Under the pieces are notes generated by a model, which was not told where the DNA came from, did no database searches, and was given only the letters and a program-made list of their open reading frames with translations. The translations under genes were made by a program, and so were the position numbers. DNA of 64,000 bases from Gnetum montanum (lineage: Eukaryota > Streptophyta > Gnetopsida > Gnetales > Gnetaceae): positions 34,246 to 98,245 of the forward strand of contig MNCI01025012.1 of assembly GCA_015680685.1 (NCBI GenBank), given 5' to 3'. Of this stretch, positions 59,001 through 64,000 are shown piece after piece. Numbering within the stretch: position 1 is the stretch's first letter; each line of letters starts with the position of its first letter.

Positions 59001-61953
59001 ATAACTGAATAATCCTTGATATTTTACACATCTTGAATTTTTGGAAGGATAATCCTAGCAATATTTCACTCAGATAATATTATGTCTGATCATTAAAATC
59101 TCAACATATTTGTGCAAAATATCTAAAAACTGTTTGAAACAACCAACAAACTGTTATATTTTCAATTAAAGCCCCAGCGTCAAAATTATAAGCACTTGAG
59201 GTATAAGAATGTGTCAGTTTTTTAATGATATTACCCTTATTTTGTATGCAAAGGAAATTTCAACATGCTACCGTTACTTTGAACATTAAAACATGAAAGA
59301 AAACATTTACGCAGTTGTGCCCTCCACAATTCTGCCCCTCTCTAAGTATGATTCATATTTTAAGTTCCAGCATAAAACATTGCTTCAGAAAAGTCAAGTT
59401 AAGAATTATTTCTTAGGATTAGAAGCATAAAACTTTTAGAGACAAATAGTGAACCTGTATACTTGATTCCTCATCATTGATGCGTGAGATAAGATGAACG
59501 CAAGCACTGGTAGCCTCCTTGATATTGCATTTTGACATGCACATGTCACGAATTATTTTAATAACTCTCTTGCGTACACTTACTCCCGTGTCCATAATTC
59601 TCTCAGCAACTTTATCAAGGTACTATAACAAAAAAGATATGCTTAGAATGAGATTATATTAAAATATTCGCAGCTAAGTAGTAGATGATGACAGAAACTC
59701 ATAACTTCACCTGCACAGCCACATCAGGATGAGAGGCAATATGACGACCAACAAGTTCCATGGCAGCCTCACGTACAGAGATGGCAGAATCTAGAAATCT
59801 GCCCTCAACTGCTAACCGAACACGTTCGTAACCCAGTACTTCAGGATCTACCTCCACTATAGCACTGACCTATGTAAGTAAATGTTAAGTCACATCAACA
59901 ATAGTTTTGTAAGCAAACTACAGCATTTACCATTTAACATAGGTTCTACAGCGATTGGACTACCTACCGCTCTTAAAGCTTTTGCCCGAGGAGTTGGAGC
60001 ATGTTCTTGTAAATTCATCTGCCAAATATTTAAGTTGCTTCTATAGTCAGAAGATGATTTTGACACTTAAAAGATTATCTTGAATTATTTCTACAAGATA
60101 TGGTAACAGCTTTACCAACAATATTTCCAGAATTTTATCAAATCCACGGGCAAGCTTCCGTTGCTGACCTAATGCAGCCGCAATTCTAGATATCATATTT
60201 CGAGACAAAGGTATAGAAGCAACACCATGGTCTTGGCATACTGATTTTAGTGCCAGCCTCCCGTAATAGTAGGAAAGTAATTTTGATCCATTTGGATCAT
60301 CTTTATACCATTGCCAAACGTAGAACCTGAAAAATATAGATCACTATCGTAATTATTTTTATAGCATATTATCATATATAAGAGAGAGCAAAGATGATGA
60401 TGAGAGAGACCTGACAGCATATTTGGGGGTATCATCTGTTGATCCTGAATCCTGAAGATAATTCAGGATAATTTGCTGCATAACATCTATACCTGTTATT
60501 TGGGCAGATCTTTTAACAGCGGGCTTTAAATTCTGATCTACATTAGAAAGTTTGCTTTCATTGACCATTGTATTATTGATGATAAAACAAAGTTGCCTTC
60601 TACAAATGCAGCAATGACAAATCCAACCATGAGCCACGTCCAGACTTGAAAATCCAATGCATTCACCATGGAACAATTTATTGCATTCATTACAATGGAT
60701 TGAGGGTTTTGAAACTTTTGGTTCAAGACAGGAAGCACAAACATCCTTAGGCAGCGCATCTGATTTGTTATCATCATAGAGTTCTTGTAATATCCATAGC
60801 TTGTCTTTTTTATACAAAACAGCATCATGCTTTAACCTTGCTGCAATTTGACCAAGAAGATCAATTGCCATACTGCGCACGACAGCATCTTTGGACTTCA
60901 AACCAACCTCGCCAAAAAGCATGCAACAAAGTGCCTGAAAAGATCTGCGTCACATCCTAGTAGGATTCACAAAACGTTTTATAAGTTAATATATAAAATA
61001 TCAAATTTTCTCACCTGAAGTAAAAAGCCAGATGCAGGATACTCAGGTACATTAAGAATTGATAACAAATCAGCAACAATATTTTCGACAACTCCTTTGA
61101 TTTCAGAGCCATCTTGAGTCTTAACAGAAGCACATCTCTGAAGAACAGTTGTCCAAAATCTCAGGCAAAACTCTGTTGCCTCAAAGCATTTTTTTGGATC
61201 ACTTAATTGGGAAGAAGCTTCCACTGACTCATTTGTTCCTTCGGAAGCATCTGGAAGAGAGACACTACACTGAACAATCTGAACAATTAGGGCCGTTATC
61301 ATCTGTATCTGTTTTTGTTCCTCGTCTGGCAAATGGTAGCATCTAAGGTTTCGTTTTGATGATGGTAATTTCCAAAGCAAAATAAATAATTCATCCATAA
61401 TGATTGTTCGATGCTGAAAATATGAACTGAACACCTGTTTTCCAAGAAAACAAAAAAGCCAAAAACAAATAAAACACAAAAACCAAAAAGCAACAATGTA
61501 TGTGAATTACTAGCAAATATATGAATTCTCTCATGAGTTTCAAGACCCAAAAATATAAATATTATTACCGCACATATCAGTCCAATGGCCTTCAATTGTA
61601 AAAGGTGTATATTGTCAACAGAAAGCGTAGTGAGGCTTATTTTAATCAGTAAAAGAACTGAACTGTCCAGAAGACGCTCAACTAAAATCAACTCTTTAAG
61701 AAGGCCAAGAATAGTGCAAAGTTTCTGTACTATCATTGATACTGTAGAAGACACCCTGTTAGAAATCAAAAGAAACATTCAAGAATTGAATTTCTTTTCA
61801 AATAAGGAATAGAACATGTGATCAAAACAAGGTAAACCAGGTCTAATAGCTGTTACTTTGACAAGGATGCCCTTCTAGGGTTCAACTGCTTATTTTTGCG
61901 ACGAGTTTTCCTACTCGTATCATACTCAGTGTCATCATATCCATCATCCTCAT
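53067..61953 (-). CDS. SCC2: SCC2/Nipped-B cohesin loader, C-terminal 21 exons (5' part outside window)
   Basis: SCC2 loads cohesin onto chromosomes, with SCC4. Exons, 5' to 3': 61953-61857, 61755-61569, 61434-61015, 60934-60411, 60326-60116, 60018-59968, 59869-59711, 59622-59455, 58310-58011, 57907-57755, 57597-57428, 56789-56669, 56382-56224, 56109-56005, 55909-55691, 55609-55476, 55346-55065, 54950-54647, 54542-54450, 54301-54176 and 53387-53067. All junctions are GT-AG and phase-consistent, giving about 1,433 codons and a TGA at 53069-53067. Visible are a plant-type PHD finger in exon 4 (residues ~299-350, VCASC, HCNEC, LFHGEC, ICHCC), HEAT repeats (exons 7-8), the Nipped-B C-terminal region ([20 protein letters not shown]), [20 protein letters not shown], and an acidic-then-basic tail ([16 protein letters not shown]). 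The first exon boundary is less sure. Plant SCC2 is about 1,800 residues, so roughly 400 are missing. Confidence 0.93.
53388..54175 (-). other. Last intron of SCC2
   Basis: GT-AG intron between the exon ending in LQQYQ and the tail exon starting [10 protein letters not shown] 107-codon open frame lies inside on the same strand (53931-53608) without recognised similarity. It is probably chance but could be a retained exon. Confidence 0.7.
56790..57427 (-). other. SCC2 intron carrying a tandem duplication
   Basis: Intron between exon ...SSACIK and exon CLCTLKRY. Most of it is made of two ~230-bp copies (56863-57092 and 57093-57316). Confidence 0.8.
56863..57316 (+). mobile_element. Tandemly duplicated LINE-like 3' tail in SCC2 intron
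   Basis: Both copies share CTAGAATACCAATATATGC, CATTGTGAAAAATACAG, the ACCTAGCTCTTCATAGAGGC block and CAAATGGCA. The second copy has an open plus-strand frame (57108-57302) reading [20 protein letters not shown] then QVANPILW. This resembles the extreme C-terminus of plant LINE reverse transcriptases (a LALDRxxWRxRxxVADP-like pattern). I infer an old LINE end later duplicated; the family call is from pattern memory only. Confidence 0.45.
58311..59454 (-). other. Long SCC2 intron
   Basis: 1.1 kb AT-rich GT-AG intron without recognised repeats or open frames. Confidence 0.75.
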
Positions 61954-64000
61954 CTTCAAATGCAAAATAACCAAAAGTTTGTCAGAAAACAAGAGCTCCG
62001 TAGCATGAACCAAAATAGTTCAACTTAATCATCTAGAGCAAATAATTAAAAAACCGTAATGTTATAGAAATCGTTTTGAAATAAGTAGCTAAAATTTTCT
62101 AGTGTAACATTCTTTAAAAAATGATACAAATTGACAGAACTCCTTCGTGCAAAACTTAGAAAAACATAAACATCTAGTCCAGACATGTGCCAGAAAGTTA
62201 CAACTACCTCTCTGCAAGCACCAGAGGTACAGCTGATGAACAACATAAAGTGTATATTAAAATTTTTCCAAAATTGAAAACCAAAAAATTGTTCCAAACA
62301 CTAGCTAGTGAAAGCAATTCCCTTAAAACATAATCAACAATGTAATCAATGAAATTGATGAATTAAGATCATGTGTTTCAATAGCACCAAAAGACCTCCC
62401 ACAAACATCAGACGTTACCACAAGGATGTTGGATTTCCTTTTGCAAGTCTAAAAACTGTTGACTGTAAAGCCAAACCCTCTTAACTTATTTATTGGAAGG
62501 CTAGTGTATGCACACCAAACGTCCAAGACACCTTCGCACGTTCAGTTACATAAGGATTCAACTTTTTATATTAAGAAATTTGATTGGTTTTTCATTGATG
62601 CATCATTGGATTCTTGTGTGATTCACCTAATTCTATTGATTTTTATATTCTTTCCAAGTTTAACTTTCCGATGTGCAATCTATCCAGATTCATGAATCTT
62701 TAGACTCAACACCTACATGGATACATACAAGTGCCAGAGATTTATGTGTAAGTCTTTGGGTGCTGAATGTGCATATTCTACTTGTTAGATTAAAAAAATT
62801 GTTTGGTTGTATGTGGTTTTATGTGGATGAATCGTGGAATTCTAAATGCACTCACCAAAGACAACTATTTCTGTTAACGGTTAGGTTATTTCGAGAATTC
62901 ACCTCCCGAGGTGTAATCTGATAGGAATTGTGAATCTATGGATTCAACATCTACAGATTCACCAAACCAAACATGTCCTTCATTTTCCTAGTTTTCCCTT
63001 TGTTTTCATTGTTTTCACTTTAGCAAAAGAGAAGTACCTCCCCACCTTTATCATTATATTGTAAGGTCAAAGGTTGCCAAGAGTTGAATATAAAAAATAC
63101 ATCTTGTTATTTAATTGTTGAAATCGAAATAATGGCTAAATTCCTCCACATGTTATTTATACTGTAATACACAGGGTTCATGCCACATTACCATATGCAT
63201 GGTTTATGCAAGGTATAAATAGAGGAATTGGGTCAGCATTGTAATCACGGATTGGAGAAAGCGGTTATAATCATGGAATCATGTAATCACTCCAAAGCGC
63301 CTTACATCCAGAAGAGAGAACATTATTGAAAGAGAACATAATGTGAGGATTTCATGTAAAGAGAACCAAAGAGCATTGAAGGAGATCAAGAGAGAGCTGT
63401 AAGAATTCAAAGCTTGCAATCAGAGTCAAGGACAGGAGTGTTTATCTCCTGGTTGTTGTATCATGTGAAAGGTTTGAGAACTCCCATCAATATTTTAAAA
63501 TGGAGTTTTGTTCCCGAGCCGATTAATTTAAGCATTGAATGTGTATCTTGAACTGTTGAATTCTGTATTTCCTGTTAACTCAACTGTAACCATTAGCTTA
63601 CATTCATTCTTGTATTAAATTTTCACCTTCACTCATGTATTCGATTTTATTCTGCTGTCTTGGTTATGTGGGTTCGTTAATGACCAATTAACTTGTAGGT
63701 CATATAAGTCATCGTATTATTTGGGGTGCTAGGTGATTATTAATTGTACCGCAAATTCTTTTGTGGGTCCACCCATTAAGGGCAATAACCCAAAGCATTG
63801 TATCATCGAGGTCCACTTGCATGAATTCAATAAATCTATGGCAAGGAAGTTTTCCCAACACTGAAGGATTTTACCATAGAAACTCTCTGCTCCTGGTTGA
63901 CATTGGAAAGACATAATGTACACAGAAAAGGTCCTGGTTCTGACCAGTTTTTCATACATCGAAAGAAAAGCCAACATCACAAATTAAAAAGCCACTTTGC
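61954..64000. other. Probable intron upstream of the first visible SCC2 exon, with transposon remains
   Basis: No further SCC2 exon was recognised up to the window edge, so the intron is at least 2 kb if the gene continues. Its middle part (62450-63000) repeats phrases such as CACCAAAC and GATTCAAC. The right part holds an LTR-like promoter. Confidence 0.5.
63150..63650 (+). mobile_element. LTR-like promoter region, family unknown
   Basis: GCAAGGTATAAATAGAGGAATTGGG at about 63209-63233 is followed by a leader with AGAGAAC.A.A.TGAAAG-type short repeats (63310-63380) and CAGGAGTGTTTATCTCCTGG, a small hairpin. This is typical of plant LTR U3/R/U5. No coding or partner LTR is in the window. Confidence 0.4.

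Noticed and set aside
62450-63000. MITE with terminal inverted repeats (CACCAAAC phrases near both ends)
   Set aside because: The CACCAAAC copies are in direct, not inverted, orientation, and no target duplication was found.

Overview
The window looks like nuclear DNA from a land plant with a large, retrotransposon-rich genome. The genes recognised (a plant-type SCC2 with a PHD finger, an NFXL2-like gene and a GDSL esterase) are plant types. The sequence is AT-rich, introns are long, and transposons are nested in one another. A gymnosperm is my guess, but nothing here proves it. Two N runs (11593-11910 and 24182-24208) and single N junctions show a draft assembly, and several junctions carry duplicated or folded-back sequence.

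Bases 1 to about 27,540 are a nest of Ty3/gypsy elements of the Athila/Tat type. They share a tRNA-Asp-like primer binding site, an FMDDFS reverse transcriptase motif, and an extra ORF after pol resembling the putative plant transposon protein family. At the left edge are the 3' end of one element (ORF3 and LTR, 100-2056) and a reversed LTR fragment (1-99). An older LTR-like stretch with about 120-bp tandem repeats follows (2640-4480), then a minus-strand gag with its 5' LTR (about 4490-6700). A long degraded element B (6927-27536) comes next. It is split by a younger element A (9927-16011), which has both LTRs, a GGTAC target duplication and no pol, so it is probably mobilised in trans. The LTR promoters carry reiterated 10-bp palindromes around GATATC, whose number differs even between the two LTRs of element A.

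Bases 27,540-40,440 hold gene debris. There is a truncated, intron-containing NFXL2-like zinc-finger pseudogene on the plus strand (32113-37378), a GDSL esterase/lipase pseudogene directly after it (37943-38539), and an LTR-like promoter region (38950-39600). Bases 40,440-50,105 are a third gypsy element (D) with recognisable gag, protease, RT, RNase H and integrase, all broken by stops, and a truncated 5' LTR.

Bases 53,067-61,953 on the minus strand carry the only gene that looks functional: the 3' 21 exons of SCC2/Nipped-B, the cohesin loader. They join in one open frame of about 1,433 codons, including the PHD finger, the HEAT-repeat body, the Nipped-B C-terminal region and an acidic/basic tail. 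The N-terminal exons lie beyond the right edge. An intron of SCC2 holds a tandemly duplicated LINE-like tail, and the sequence upstream of the first visible exon holds another LTR-like promoter (about 63,150-63,650).

I found no undescribed enzymatic or defence system. The most unusual signals are the palindrome arrays in the LTR promoters, the gag-plus-ORF3 element without pol, and a possible splice acceptor directly in front of its ORF3.
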